DNA of 64,000 nt from Halosimplex salinum (GCF_003730195.1 NZ_QWGG01000014.1:35530-99529), one strand, 5' to 3'; numbered from the stretch's first letter, positions 15,475 through 24,494 are shown. The notes: generated from the sequence alone by a model not told the origin. Numbers and translations are program-made.

Positions 15475-15503
15475 GTTTTTCAGAGGCCGGAATGGGTGAG
15501 CCC
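15475..15503 (+). promoter_or_regulatory. GGGTG-loop hairpin element E7 (weak stem)
   Basis: GTTTTTC (15475-15481) then a loop-like GGAATGGGTGAG; only short pairing (GGC/GCC) is evident. The conserved U-tract and loop justify inclusion. The start codon is at 15524. Confidence 0.45.
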
Positions 15504-15523
15504 CGCCATAGGCTCGTGATTCG

Positions 15524-15940
15524 ATGACCTCAGACGACGACCCGTTTCACGACTGCGAGTTGGATCCCGAGGCGATCCTCGGAACACACACCTTCGAAGA
15601 CGTCCTGTTCACCGACGAGACGGAAACCCCGGTGAACGTGCTCACCGGCGAGACACCGGCACATTCGCAAGCAACCGTCGAGGAAGCGAAGGAGTTCGCT
15701 GCGAGTATCGACACGGAGACGCCCCAGATCGCGCTTCCGGCTTCCGTCGAGTCGCAGGTCGAAACACAAAGCAAGCCCTACACGGCGGCCGCATTCTTCC
15801 ACTTCAAGGCGACTGGCTCGCTCGAACGCCACCGTGCTTACCACGCCGCTTACGAGGCGGACGCGTTCGCCGTCGACTGCGAGGCCGACTACGAATCGGG
15901 CGACCTGACCATCACTGTCGAACGAACGGACGAAGCCTGA
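15524..15940 (+). CDS. Hypothetical haloarchaeal plasmid protein
   Basis: A 138-residue protein starting MTSDDDPFHDCELDPEAILG. The N-terminal half is acidic; the second half (YTAAAFFHFKATGSLERHRAY) may be a small helical domain with aromatic surface. No recognised family. It is placed between hairpin elements E7 and E8 in the co-directional run of plasmid genes. Confidence 0.6.
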   Translation: MTSDDDPFHDCELDPEAILGTHTFEDVLFTDETETPVNVLTGETPAHSQATVEEAKEFAASIDTETPQIALPASVESQVETQSKPYTAAAFFHFKATGSLERHRAYHAAYEADAFAVDCEADYESGDLTITVERTDEA

Positions 15941-15961
15941 GAATCCGCCGTCACGAGGTGA

Positions 15962-15993
15962 GTTTTTCGAGCGCCGGCGATGGGTGCCGGCGC
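15962..15993 (+). promoter_or_regulatory. GGGTG-loop hairpin element E8
   Basis: GTTTTTC (15962-15968), then a perfect 8-bp stem GCGCCGGC (15971-15978)/GCCGGCGC (15986-15993) around loop GATGGGT. Together with E10 it is the clearest copy. The coding start is 55 nt downstream. Confidence 0.75.
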
Positions 15994-16047
15994 AGCCGGG
16001 AGAGCGAGCAACGATCCCCGGAGCGTCGGCGTTTCGAGGTGTTCAAG

Positions 16048-16539
16048 ATGCATATGGTGATTTACGCACTGGTAGAGGCATCGACGCACGACGACGCCCT
16101 GGCCACCGGAAAGTCGGTGTTCGACCGCCTGGTCGGCGCGGACCCACACACCGGCGCCGTCTTCGATTACTACGTCACGTTCGATCGGGAGGACACGTCC
16201 GTTGCGGGGAAGGCGCGATGGGGTGAGCTCCCGATCGCGGTTCCTGTCGACTCCGACGACGGCCAGGATCTCCTCGAGCGTGGGTGGGAGGCGACGAAGG
16301 AAGAGTTCGAGCGCAACCTTGTTCGGGTGAAAGAGGCCATCGACGAGCTCTCCGACGAGGATATTATGCGCGACGAGGACCTCGCCCGGCACGCCTTCCA
16401 CCAGATCGGTGCGTACGACGGCCCGACGATCTTCCTGTACACCGAACACGGAACCGGCATTCGCCACCGTGGACAGCTGGACCGACTCCTCAAGAAGAGT
16501 GAAGAGCTCTGGATCGTACCCGCTGACGTCCACTTCTGA
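16048..16539 (+). CDS. Hypothetical haloarchaeal plasmid protein
   Basis: A 163-residue protein starting MHMVIYALVEASTHDDALAT. The frame is open upstream to 15958, but the upstream part crosses hairpin E8 and is arginine-rich, so ATG 16048 is preferred. It has a ferredoxin-like strand-helix start (VIYALVEAS...ALATGKSVFDRLVG), a long acidic helix (TKEEFERNLVRVKEAIDEL) and a C-terminal strand (LWIVPADVHF). No known function. It is followed after 2 nt by the zinc-ribbon gene, so the two are probably co-transcribed. Confidence 0.65.
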   Translation: MHMVIYALVEASTHDDALATGKSVFDRLVGADPHTGAVFDYYVTFDREDTSVAGKARWGELPIAVPVDSDDGQDLLERGWEATKEEFERNLVRVKEAIDELSDEDIMRDEDLARHAFHQIGAYDGPTIFLYTEHGTGIRHRGQLDRLLKKSEELWIVPADVHF

Positions 16540-16541
16540 AT

Positions 16542-16907
16542 ATGCCCCCCATCACCAACTGGCGACGCGAGAGCCGCTCGCCGACACTCGCGTATCGAAA
16601 CACCGAGACTGGTGCCCGAGCCGTGCTGCACCGGGCCCCTGACTCCTACCGATACAAATGGCGTGGTGTAATTCTCGTCGACGGCTATCCTGTCTGGTCG
16701 CGAGGCTTCGACACCAAGGAAACCATCACGTTCCGGGATGTACTCCGAGACAAATCGACCCCCGAACTCACCTGTCCTGAGTGCCCGAACAGCGACGTTG
16801 TCGTTGGCCAGAAGTCGGCGGATGGCGCGAAGGTACAGCGATGGTTCGACTGCCCCGACTGCGGCTATGAGGGGCGTTCGAAGATTGTCTACGGCAACGA
16901 GCAATAA
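16542..16907 (+). CDS. Zinc-ribbon protein (haloarchaeal, unknown function)
   Basis: A 121-residue protein starting MPPITNWRRESRSPTLAY. The N-terminal domain is compact and aromatic (YRYKWRGVILVDGYPVWSRGF). The C terminus carries CPECPNSDVVV...FDCPDCGYEG, a TFIIS-like zinc ribbon. It is unusually basic for its surroundings, consistent with nucleic-acid binding. It starts 2 nt after the upstream stop. I recall similar proteins as a haloarchaeal DUF family but no function. Confidence 0.65.
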   Translation: MPPITNWRRESRSPTLAYRNTETGARAVLHRAPDSYRYKWRGVILVDGYPVWSRGFDTKETITFRDVLRDKSTPELTCPECPNSDVVVGQKSADGAKVQRWFDCPDCGYEGRSKIVYGNEQ

Positions 16908-16987
16908 CACGTCCCAAGGGATACAATTTGCATCGCATTGTCTACTATATTATTACTATTCAGCTGGCAGTATAGGCTGTCTGCTGA

Positions 16988-17004
16988 GCATAAACCGTTT
17001 ATGC
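16988..17004. promoter_or_regulatory. GCATAAAC/GTTTATGC palindrome
   Basis: A perfect 8-bp inverted repeat with one central base, 20-36 nt upstream of the small membrane-protein ATG at 17025. The right arm contains TTTATG, usable as a TATA box, so the palindrome would double as promoter and operator. Confidence 0.55.
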
Positions 17005-17024
17005 CGAGGCGTTGAAGATCAAGT

Positions 17025-17201
17025 ATGAAATTGATGGCCTTCTCTAGAAGGTCATCCGTGTTTAAGCAATGGCTGTTGGTACTCCTGCTTTTCAGCTATC
17101 TATTTCTATTTTTTCCACTTCCCGAGTCCCCGTTTTTCCTTGGAGCCACTCTTGCAATCATTTTGTGGATAGTCGAAGGAGCCCTACAGCAGCCTGTCTA
17201 A
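17025..17201 (+). CDS. Small membrane protein (58 aa)
   Basis: ATG 17025 to TAA 17199-17201 gives 58 residues. A basic N terminus (MKLMAFSRRSSVFKQ) precedes two hydrophobic segments: WLLVLLLFSYLFLFF (about 16-30) and FFLGATLAIILWIV (about 37-50), with a PLPESP turn. The inside-positive start and hairpin topology suggest both ends are cytoplasmic. The DNA is AT-richer than the surrounding genes. The palindromic promoter just upstream supports a real, regulated gene. Function unknown. Confidence 0.55.
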   Translation: MKLMAFSRRSSVFKQWLLVLLLFSYLFLFFPLPESPFFLGATLAIILWIVEGALQQPV

Positions 17202-17447
17202 TGCACCCTACAAGGACTCCAATAAGAATAGGTGGGATACAAACGAGTCAAATCAGGTGGAGGCTCTGTCTTCTCGGTATACGTTGGATCGTCGGATATC
17301 AACGTAATCAGTACCACAACTAGGATTACTCTCCATCGGTTCTACATTGTAATAATCGTCACCTTGGGACCGTAACGCCGTTCGCCAGAAAGCCGTGACC
17401 GACGCTTAGCAGTGAAGATGGGAGCGCAGCTTCGATGGTGTCTATCT
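17202..17447. other. Intergenic DNA
   Basis: About 250 bases with no convincing gene. A 39-codon frame begins at the ATG overlapping the preceding TAA (17201), but its product is basic and not haloarchaeal in composition. No repeat or RNA gene recognised. Confidence 0.4.
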
Positions 17448-17476
17448 TTGGGGCGGGAACGGGTGGCCCGTCCCGA
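17448..17476 (+). promoter_or_regulatory. GGGTG-loop hairpin element E9 (divergent)
   Basis: CGGGA (17454-17458) pairs with TCCCG (17471-17475) and inner CGGG pairs with CCCG around GGGTGG. The GAACGGGTGG string keeps the loop signature but the folding differs from the other copies. The gene start is at 17494. Confidence 0.4.
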
Positions 17477-17493
17477 ATAGGCCAGGTTCACAA

Positions 17494-17889
17494 ATGAGTC
17501 TAGAAGTCATTGACCGCCACAGTGAGGCATTGTTTGAGTTCCTCTGGTGTCCAGTCTGCGGACACGAGGTGTTCAGCCACATCCCCTTCGAGGGTGTATT
17601 CTGCAAGCACTGTAACACGCGGATTGAACTCCAAGAGTCCCGAGAGAATCGTGGCTACGATGACGCCGTCCTCGCCTGCTTCGACTCCGCCACGGCTTGG
17701 AACCTCCATGTCGACGAGAAGCTCCGTCGCGACCTACCCGACGGCTCAGCACGGGTGAAGATCCTCGGCGCACCGGGTGCCTACGAGGTCGACTGGTGGA
17801 GTCCAGAACCGGGTGAGGACTGGGAGCCTGTTAAGCGCAGGGAGTTCGACGGTGTCGAAGAACCGGAGGAAGTCTCTCATCTGGCTTGA
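17494..17889 (+). CDS. Zinc-ribbon protein (haloarchaeal)
   Basis: A 131-residue protein starting MSLEVIDRHSEALFEFLWCP. A zinc ribbon CPVCGHEVF...FCKHCNTRIEL occupies residues about 19-45. The rest is a small acidic domain (AVLACFDSATAWNLHVDEKL, VDWWSPEPGEDWEPVKRREF). It follows element E9. It is convergent with the minus-strand membrane-protein gene at 17929. Known from haloarchaeal plasmids as an uncharacterised family. Confidence 0.65.
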   Translation: MSLEVIDRHSEALFEFLWCPVCGHEVFSHIPFEGVFCKHCNTRIELQESRENRGYDDAVLACFDSATAWNLHVDEKLRRDLPDGSARVKILGAPGAYEVDWWSPEPGEDWEPVKRREFDGVEEPEEVSHLA

Positions 17890-17928
17890 CATCCATCTCG
17901 GACTGAAGGCGGAGAATCTAAGCTCCCA

Positions 17929-18339
17929 TCAGAACCAGCTCGATAGAAAAGCGAGACTAGGCGGAAGAAGAAATCGTAAGGCAGCTCCACCGAACCCGAG
18001 ACCAATGTAGCTCATCAGAACAACAAACTGGGATCGCTCGTCTTCGAAGCCGGTGAGAAAATGATACAGGATGATCGATGCTGTCGCCTGCACGATGAAC
18101 AGGGATACCAGGGTGCCCGTCAGAACAAATCCGGGGTCTCCCGTCAATGAGAGAAATTGTGATGGAGCCCATGCGCTCGCGACGATTGTGAGAATCCAAC
18201 CAATTACGACGTAGCCAACAAAGAGAACAGCGCTACCGAACATTCCACGGGCCCCCCAGATAGCCGACCACCGCAGCCAGCGCTCAAGGAGGCCGGCCAT
18301 ATGGGCCTGCTTCGAACGCGGAGGACCCTCAGTGAGCAT
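17929..18339 (-). CDS. Small integral membrane protein
   Basis: A 136-residue protein with three hydrophobic segments: about 32-60 (MFGSAVLFVGYVVIGWIL...), 70-97 (FVLTGTLVSLFIVQATASII) and 105-130 (FVVLMSYIGLGFGGAALRFLL). An internal start MAGLLERW (18300) is possible. It is the last gene of the minus-strand potassium/stress cluster, 17 nt after the preceding small membrane protein. No family recognised; it may be an accessory of the Trk system by position only. Confidence 0.6.
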   Translation of the reverse strand: MLTEGPPRSKQAHMAGLLERWLRWSAIWGARGMFGSAVLFVGYVVIGWILTIVASAWAPSQFLSLTGDPGFVLTGTLVSLFIVQATASIILYHFLTGFEDERSQFVVLMSYIGLGFGGAALRFLLPPSLAFLSSWF

Positions 18340-18356
18340 TTGTGTTGGTAGGTAGT

Positions 18357-18560
18357 TTATTTCCGGATCCCTCGATACAGCGTGTACACGACGAATACAG
18401 CGATATACGCGAGCGCGAGGGCCTCAGTGATGAGCGACCGCTCGAGTAAGATGATCACTCCAATAACGAGTGGTCCCACGAGCAGGAGTGAGTCGAAGAC
18501 CCGGTCATCCGCTCCAGCCTCGAACACAGAGGAAAGAACCGGCAGATCTCGTACCGTCAT
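18357..18560 (-). CDS. Small two-helix membrane protein
   Basis: A 67-residue protein starting MTVRDLPVLSSVFEAGADDR, with hydrophobic segments LLLVGPLVIGVIILL and ALALAYIAVFVVYTLY. The ATG overlaps the TrkH stop (ATGA), so it is translationally coupled to TrkH. Small membrane proteins after TrkH may modulate the transporter, but that is inference from coupling. Confidence 0.65.
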   Translation of the reverse strand: MTVRDLPVLSSVFEAGADDRVFDSLLLVGPLVIGVIILLERSLITEALALAYIAVFVVYTLYRGIRK

Positions 18561-20107
18561 CGATAGAGCCCCCCACGCTGGAAGATAGTTCGGAGTGTCA
18601 CGAGGACGGGGATGATTTCGAGCCGCCCGATCCACATATGGAAAAGGAACGAGATCTTTCCGACCGTAGGTAATGACTCAGGGCCCGTGATCCCTGAGGA
18701 CAGGCCCACGTTCCCCTGAGCGCTGGCGACTTCGAACAGGACGTTCGCGAGCGAATACTCCCCCGACGGAAGTGTGAGCAGCAACACGAAGGTGCCGATC
18801 ACCAAGAATGTAATCCAGAGGACGACGATGATCGCGGCCTCCATGAATTCGCGGCTCGCCTCTTCCTCGTTCAGTCGCCGGCCATTGATTTCCAGCCGCC
18901 GGATCGCGCTCTCGGGGTAGAATACGTCCGCGATCTGGTGCCGAATACCCTTAGCGAGTGTTAGTCCCCGGATGAGTTTGATACCGCCCGCGGTCGACCC
19001 GGCAGCTCCGCCGACGAACATCCCGAAGGTGACTGTAAGCTGTGCGTACGACGGCCAGCGACCGAGTGCGACGTTGGTCGCGTCGACGGCTGTCTGGAAC
19101 CCTGTACAGGTCGCGGCAGAGACGAACTGGAAGAGACCGTACCGGAGGGCAGCGAACGGCGTCTCGTAGGGGCCAGCGAAATAGAGAAAACTCCACAGCA
19201 GCGCCGATCCGAGACCCATGTAGCCGAAGACCCATCGGGTCTGGAGGTCCGAGTAAAAGTTCCGCAGGTCACCCTGCAGGATGAGATAATGAACGGGAAA
19301 CGCGATGCTCCCCAATAGCATAATCGGAATCAACACAAAGTCGATCGCCACGCTGTCGTATGTCGCAATCGAGTTATCCGTGATCGAGAATCCACCGGTC
19401 GCGAGGCCGGTCATCCCGTGATTAATCGCGCCCCAGATCGGCATCCCTGCCAGCCACAGCGCGAGAATCGAAACGAACGTGAACAGGATAAAGATCCACC
19501 AGATCGTTCGGACTGTCGAGACGATGCTCGGGTGGATCTTCTCGGAGCGAGCCTCACTCTCGTAGAGAGTTAGCGAACCGCTCCCAGGACGTGAAAGGAT
19601 CGCCGTCGTCAAGACTATCACACCGACCCCGCCGATCCATTCACTGAACGTCCGCCACCACTGCAACGTGCGCGGAAGCACCTCCTCGTTGTCGGTCATC
19701 GTGAGGCCCGTGCCGGTGAAGCCACTCATACTCTCGAAGAGGGCATTGAGTGGCTCGGTGAACGCAGCAAGCGTTGCTGTTTGAGCAGGCGTTGTGAAGC
19801 CCGGCAGGCCGAGCTGGACGCTCCACGCGATCAGCAGGAACGGGAGTGAGCCGAAGAGCCCGACCGAAAACCACCCCGACGCGGCAACGATCATCCCGTG
19901 GAACCGACCCGGAGCTTCCGCATCTTGGAATCGTCGATAGAGTAACCGACCAATCCCCAACGGAATGACTGCGGAGACCAGCAGTGCCGGGAGTGCATAG
20001 AACTCTCCCCAGACAACCGGAACGACGAGCGAGACCAGCATCAGCCCGCCAAGCGCCTCCAGGATGCGACCGATATCTCGGCCGACTGTTGCAATGGACC
20101 CGTTCAT
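18557..20107 (-). CDS. trkH: TrkH-family potassium uptake channel subunit
   Basis: A 516-residue membrane protein of the TrkH/KtrB superfamily. Selectivity-filter repeats are visible as SGFTGTGLTM (first pore loop), NHGMTGLATGGFSI (second), ATCTGFQTAV (third) and SAQGNVGLSSGI (fourth). These four M1-P-M2 units form the K+ path across the cytoplasmic membrane, gated by TrkA-type RCK proteins. High K+ uptake is essential for salt-in haloarchaea. It lies directly downstream of trkA (60 nt) and is coupled to a small membrane protein. Length is normal for the family. Confidence 0.92.
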   Translation of the reverse strand: MNGSIATVGRDIGRILEALGGLMLVSLVVPVVWGEFYALPALLVSAVIPLGIGRLLYRRFQDAEAPGRFHGMIVAASGWFSVGLFGSLPFLLIAWSVQLGLPGFTTPAQTATLAAFTEPLNALFESMSGFTGTGLTMTDNEEVLPRTLQWWRTFSEWIGGVGVIVLTTAILSRPGSGSLTLYESEARSEKIHPSIVSTVRTIWWIFILFTFVSILALWLAGMPIWGAINHGMTGLATGGFSITDNSIATYDSVAIDFVLIPIMLLGSIAFPVHYLILQGDLRNFYSDLQTRWVFGYMGLGSALLWSFLYFAGPYETPFAALRYGLFQFVSAATCTGFQTAVDATNVALGRWPSYAQLTVTFGMFVGGAAGSTAGGIKLIRGLTLAKGIRHQIADVFYPESAIRRLEINGRRLNEEEASREFMEAAIIVVLWITFLVIGTFVLLLTLPSGEYSLANVLFEVASAQGNVGLSSGITGPESLPTVGKISFLFHMWIGRLEIIPVLVTLRTIFQRGGLYR

Positions 20108-20167
20108 ACGTTCTCTGTGTTTTCGATTAGAGCTGCCACGATCGCCCTGAAATTCAACGACATCAGT

Positions 20168-20854
20168 TCATTCAACCCGGTCTTCATAATGCCCAAAGAT
20201 GTCCGTGATTTCCGGGTCCGCACCGACACCGGAGTACACTGTCAGCAGATCACCTTCTTTGATAGTCGTGTTACCACGTGGAGTAATCGGATGGTCATTT
20301 CCTTCACGTTCAATTGCAACAACGAGCATATCGTCTGTGATTAATTCCGCCTGTGTGGCCTGCTGGAGTGTTTTGCCTGCGATAGGCGCCTCCTCGGTAA
20401 CCGTGATTTCGAAGACCTCGGCTTCCTCACCGATGCGCATGTAATCGACGATCGCCGGCCGTGCCACGGCCCGATAGAGATAATCAGCGATCAGCTGTTG
20501 AGGGTTCTCCATCGTGTTCACGCCGATCTGCCGGAAGAGATTCATGTGATCGGGATCGTGAACGACTGAAAGAATCGAAGGAACCTCAAATTCCTTCGCA
20601 AGCAGGCAGGTCATCACGTTCGTTGCATCTTGGTCCGTGGTCGAGATGAACGCATCAGCCCGATCGGCACCGGCGTCAGCTAACGTGTCCTTCGTCGTCG
20701 CATCAGCGTTCAAGACGAGGCAATCAAATCGATCAGCGGCCCGATTCGCACGTTTTTCATCACGCTCGATGACGACAACCTCGTTGCCAGACCGCGTCGC
20801 AACATCGATAAGCGGTGTCCCGATATCGCCTGCGCCGATGATAATAATGTACAT
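20168..20854 (-). CDS. trkA: TrkA-family potassium uptake regulator (RCK_N + RCK_C)
   Basis: A 228-residue protein. MYIIIIGAGDIGTPLI carries the GxGxxG NAD-binding start of a Rossmann RCK_N domain, with the acidic end of the second strand at VVVIERD. Residues about 1-135 are RCK_N and about 145-225 RCK_C (FEITVTEEAPIAGKTLQQA...). It binds nucleotides and gates TrkH. It starts 5 nt after the permease gene in the same operon. A single RCK_N/RCK_C pair is the shorter archaeal TrkA form. Confidence 0.92.
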   Translation of the reverse strand: MYIIIIGAGDIGTPLIDVATRSGNEVVVIERDEKRANRAADRFDCLVLNADATTKDTLADAGADRADAFISTTDQDATNVMTCLLAKEFEVPSILSVVHDPDHMNLFRQIGVNTMENPQQLIADYLYRAVARPAIVDYMRIGEEAEVFEITVTEEAPIAGKTLQQATQAELITDDMLVVAIEREGNDHPITPRGNTTIKEGDLLTVYSGVGADPEITDIFGHYEDRVE

Positions 20855-20859
20855 AGAAT

Positions 20860-23136
20860 TTACACCTCCAGTCTCCGCCTGAGCGCTTCACGAACTGACA
20901 TAGGTGATTCTTCCGGTCCGCGAGCCATTACAACGGTTTGAGCTAGTTCTGCGCCGATTTTCTCCGGCAGTGACCCAAAGACAGCCTGTGAAATAGTTCC
21001 CGATCGTGTCGCACCGACACAGACCGTGTCGTATTCCTGAGCTGCCTCGATAATCGCCTGTTCAGTATCCTCAGCTACCATCACCTTGGCATCATACGAC
21101 ATGTATTCGATTCCAGCACGTTCGGCTAATTCGGCAATCACTGCTTCACCACGCTCGGTCGGCGAGAGATCTTCGTCACTCTCGGATTCTGGCGATTGAA
21201 CGTTGAGAAGCGTCAACGACGATTCGTCAGATGCGGCGACGAACTCAGCAGCACGCCGGGCCGAAACCGGCGCGTGCGGCCCCTCACCAGCAAGCACCAT
21301 GACATCCCCTTCACCGCGTCCGCCTTCGGGACCGAGCTTCACCAGCGTCGCATCACAGGGAGCACGCCCAATCACGGGGTCGATCGTTGACCCGAGAACG
21401 TGTTCACGGCGGCTCCGGGTGCCCTGCCAACCGATCAAGACGTGATCTGCATTTTCCTCTTCGATCACGTCTAAGATGACAGATCCAGCATCGCGACCGA
21501 CTATCGCTCGCGTCTGGAGGCCGATATCGAGGTCGGTGGCAATATCACGAGCGGACTCCAGCAGTTCCTGTTGCCGTTCGACGCGCTCCTCTTCGAACGT
21601 AAGATCCTGGGAGAGCGAGGTTTGGCGCGGAACCTCGATGACGTTGACCGCGATTACCTCAGCGTGTTCATCCTCGTGGGCGTGTGCGCTAGCTGCAGCC
21701 ATTCGAAGCAAATCGCGTTCAGTCTCCGGATTCGCAACGGGGACTACCACGCGATAGCGGCCTTCACCGTTCGCCATCGCAGTCGGTTCGGGTGCGATTG
21801 CTTCACCGACGAGGCTGGTACTGAGTGCCCGGTCGCGTGCGTATCCGAGATACCAGAGCACACCGAAGACGACGATAACGGTTCCGATAGCCTGAATGAT
21901 GATGCTCATCTGCACAAGAATCGCCAGGCAGGCCACGAATCCCAGGATCGGCACGATAGGATACAACCCCTTTGGGATTTTGAAAGCTGGATCGTACGCT
22001 TCGGGATTCGCCCGCCGTAAGACAACGACGGCGACGTGAACGAGGGCGTACGTCACCAGGTACATGAAGCTCGCCACCTCGGCGAGCGTGCCGATTCCAA
22101 CGCCAATAGCGATCAGTACGAGGGTGAGTATCCCAGTGGCTGTGATCGCTCGGTACGGTGTTCGGAACCGATCATGGACTTCGTTGAGCCAGTTGACGAG
22201 GATTCGGTCCCGCCCCATTGCGAAGTTAACTCGTGCAGCCGAAAGGATGCTCGCGTTTGCACTCGATACCGTCGCCAGGACAGCGCCGACGATCATCGCC
22301 AGCGCTCCGATCGGCCCCATAAATTCGGTTGCCACGTCAGCAACCGGGATCTGCGAGACGGTGAGGGCCTCAATCGACAGCGTTCCTGTTGAGACAAACA
22401 TCACACCGACGTACATCAGAGTTGGCGTCACGACCGCCGCAATCATCGCGAGTGGGAGGTTTCGACTGGGGTTCTTGATTTCCTCAGCACTGGTTGCGAT
22501 CACCTCAAACCCGATGAACGTCACGTAGACGGTCCCGATCGTCGCTGCAACGGCCGGCCAGCCGTTGGGATTGAACTCCCCAATAGTCGGCCCACTAAAG
22601 AGACCGAGAGCGAGGAACGCAAGAATGAGTGCAACGAGCGTAAGGACGATAACATTCTGGAGTGCTCCCGTTTCCTTGACACCGTAGTAGTTGACGGCGG
22701 TCAACAACGCTGCCATCACCAGTGCCGCGACGGTAATCCCCATCTGGCCCCAGCCAGCGAGGAAGCCGATGTATTGGCCGAGTCCTGGTAGGAGGTACTG
22801 GCCGAAGCCGATCATGTAGAACGCCGAAGCGAATGTCAGTCCAGCCCACATCCCCCAGCCGACGATACTTCCGAAGAACGGCCCGAGCGCTCGATTGACG
22901 TAGTAGTAACTACCCCCGGCCTTCGGCATCCCGGTCGCCAACTCTGAGAGGGAGAGCGCCGCTAACAATGACACGAGCCCACCGGCGAAGAACGAAATCA
23001 TACTGGCAGGGCCCGCTTGCTCGGCAGCGATACTCGGGAGGACGAAAATCCCGGCTCCAATCATCGTCCCGAGACCGATCGTGTAAGCCTCGAGGAACCC
23101 GAGATCGCGGGCAAGTTCTTGCTCAGTCTCACTCAT
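20860..23136 (-). CDS. APC-family permease with C-terminal UspA domains
   Basis: A 758-residue protein. Residues about 10-440 form a 12-helix amino acid-polyamine-organocation transporter; LEAYTIGLGTMIGAGIFVLP is the classic first-helix substrate motif. Residues about 465-600 and 615-755 are two universal-stress-protein (UspA) domains (YRVVVPVANPETERDLLRMA, HVLIGWQGTRSRREHVLGS). The domain order is common in haloarchaeal cationic amino acid or related permeases, with the cytoplasmic Usp part thought to regulate transport through ATP/AMP. Clustering with Trk genes suggests ion or osmotic homeostasis. Confidence 0.88.
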   Translation of the reverse strand: MSETEQELARDLGFLEAYTIGLGTMIGAGIFVLPSIAAEQAGPASMISFFAGGLVSLLAALSLSELATGMPKAGGSYYYVNRALGPFFGSIVGWGMWAGLTFASAFYMIGFGQYLLPGLGQYIGFLAGWGQMGITVAALVMAALLTAVNYYGVKETGALQNVIVLTLVALILAFLALGLFSGPTIGEFNPNGWPAVAATIGTVYVTFIGFEVIATSAEEIKNPSRNLPLAMIAAVVTPTLMYVGVMFVSTGTLSIEALTVSQIPVADVATEFMGPIGALAMIVGAVLATVSSANASILSAARVNFAMGRDRILVNWLNEVHDRFRTPYRAITATGILTLVLIAIGVGIGTLAEVASFMYLVTYALVHVAVVVLRRANPEAYDPAFKIPKGLYPIVPILGFVACLAILVQMSIIIQAIGTVIVVFGVLWYLGYARDRALSTSLVGEAIAPEPTAMANGEGRYRVVVPVANPETERDLLRMAAASAHAHEDEHAEVIAVNVIEVPRQTSLSQDLTFEEERVERQQELLESARDIATDLDIGLQTRAIVGRDAGSVILDVIEEENADHVLIGWQGTRSRREHVLGSTIDPVIGRAPCDATLVKLGPEGGRGEGDVMVLAGEGPHAPVSARRAAEFVAASDESSLTLLNVQSPESESDEDLSPTERGEAVIAELAERAGIEYMSYDAKVMVAEDTEQAIIEAAQEYDTVCVGATRSGTISQAVFGSLPEKIGAELAQTVVMARGPEESPMSVREALRRRLEV

Positions 23137-23199
23137 ACGATACCACCTTCGTTGCCGTGCGCGTCGCTACGTGTGTGCATATTCGCATCAACTCAACCA

Positions 23200-23619
23200 T
23201 CATTCGTGTTCGGTTTCTTCTGGGAGTGCAATCACCGGCCGGTCCGCATCTGTGACCAGCTTGAGCGCCTTATCACCGGACAAGAACTGGACGAGACGAT
23301 TCCCACCACGGGGGCGAAACGCAATAGCGCTGGCATCCAAATCTGCTGCAACTTCGATAATTGCAGCAACGACATCTCTCCGGTATGCAGTTTCCGTGTC
23401 TATCTCCGGGATAAGTCCACGGAACGCTCCAAATGCCTTCGAAGCCCGTTGTTCTGCCTGTTCGAGCGGGAGCTTGTCAGGGACCCCTTCTCCCTTCTCG
23501 ATTACGTGAACGACGGTCACCTGACCGTGTTCATAGTCATCAAGTATCTGCGCTGTTTCACGTGCATCCTCTTCGTCCGCAACGGGGACAACGAGATGCT
23601 TTGTAAGTGATTCTGGCAT
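23200..23619 (-). CDS. UspA-family universal stress protein
   Basis: A 139-residue single UspA domain: [19 protein letters not shown] at the N terminus, a central helix pair, and [27 protein letters not shown] near the C terminus in place of the usual G-2x-G-9x-GS nucleotide-binding stretch. The glycine pattern is weakened, so nucleotide binding is uncertain. It sits between the zinc-ribbon gene (3 nt upstream) and the permease in the same operon. Confidence 0.82.
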   Translation of the reverse strand: MPESLTKHLVVPVADEEDARETAQILDDYEHGQVTVVHVIEKGEGVPDKLPLEQAEQRASKAFGAFRGLIPEIDTETAYRRDVVAAIIEVAADLDASAIAFRPRGGNRLVQFLSGDKALKLVTDADRPVIALPEETEHE

Positions 23620-23622
23620 GGC

Positions 23623-24078
23623 TTACTCCTCCGTCTCTGATTGGTGGACGTTCTCACTGCCACAATGCGGACAGGCAGATGCTTTCTTGTCAAGGATACC
23701 ACCGCAGGAATCACAGCGAATTTGTTCCGAGTTATGGACGTCTCCGAGATACGCCCAGTGCAGTGATTCCGTTCCATCCAGCTGCGGTTCCCGACGGACG
23801 TGATACAGTGAGACAATCTCGGTATTAGCGCCGGGGCCATTCGGATTCGGAGGATGCTTTCGCACGAGTGCGTACGCGCCGTGATTCTCGATCTGAAGAA
23901 CTTCCCCAGCTGCGGTTGCTTCAATCTCCTCTTCGATTGGAGTACGAAGCGCCTCAATACGGCGCTCGACATACGAGAGAACCGCTTTCAACTCAGAGAG
24001 TTCCAACGAATCGATCCGTTGAATCAGCGCATCGGACAGAGTATCGGGTGCTTCTGGATCTTCATTGGGGTTACTCAT
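23623..24078 (-). CDS. Zinc-ribbon protein, first gene of the Trk cluster
   Basis: A 151-residue protein starting MSNPNEDPEAPDTLSDAL at 24078, with a good Shine-Dalgarno (GGAGGGGGTGAG) just upstream, which decides the start over an ATG 45 nt earlier. Residues 15-60 form a helical region, the middle a beta domain (YALVRKHPPNPNGPG...VSLYHVRRE), and residues about 118-140 the zinc ribbon CDSCGGILDKKASACPHCG. It leads the seven-gene minus-strand cluster. Possibly a regulator or metal-binding scaffold; function not known. Confidence 0.65.
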   Translation of the reverse strand: MSNPNEDPEAPDTLSDALIQRIDSLELSELKAVLSYVERRIEALRTPIEEEIEATAAGEVLQIENHGAYALVRKHPPNPNGPGANTEIVSLYHVRREPQLDGTESLHWAYLGDVHNSEQIRCDSCGGILDKKASACPHCGSENVHQSETEE

Positions 24079-24494
24079 GTTCTCACCCCCTCCTTTCAGA
24101 AGAACGACGCTCATCCGCCTCACGAAGAGAACCGCTTGAGAAACGCCACAAATACGGTTTAGTCACATTGAAGTCGAGCGAAACAGGCCGACTGACTGCC
24201 GTGTTCTCTATAGTTTGAGTCGCATCGACTGACGGAGTAACGAGGGTGCAGAGTAGGGCCATATACGAGGCCACACTTCGGAATGATAAATATGCTCCGG
24301 ATTTTCAAACGAACCAGTACTAAGAAGGTCATAAATTTTTTATTCGTTCAAACCCTGTTTCAGAGTGTCTACTGCGGGATTAGACGGTGATTCAGCGATT
24401 TCAGACGTAGTGAGGTTGAAGAGATGACCACATCCCAAACAGATACTTAATGATAACTTAAAAGAGCTAGTGGAATCAATCTTAAGCTATAAAT
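24079..24494. other. Divergent promoter region of the Trk cluster
   Basis: About 415 bases without a gene between the minus-strand cluster and the + strand Lrp/RCK_C regulator. It is AT-rich from about 24286 to 24490 (for example TCATAAATTTTTTATTCG and ACTTAAAAG), so promoters for both directions are likely here. I found no strong palindrome that I would call an operator. Confidence 0.5.

Noticed and set aside
17201..17323. 39-codon frame overlapping the stop of the small membrane protein
   Set aside because: TAATG overlap is suggestive, but the product is basic and tryptophan/arginine-rich with no match to local codon use.
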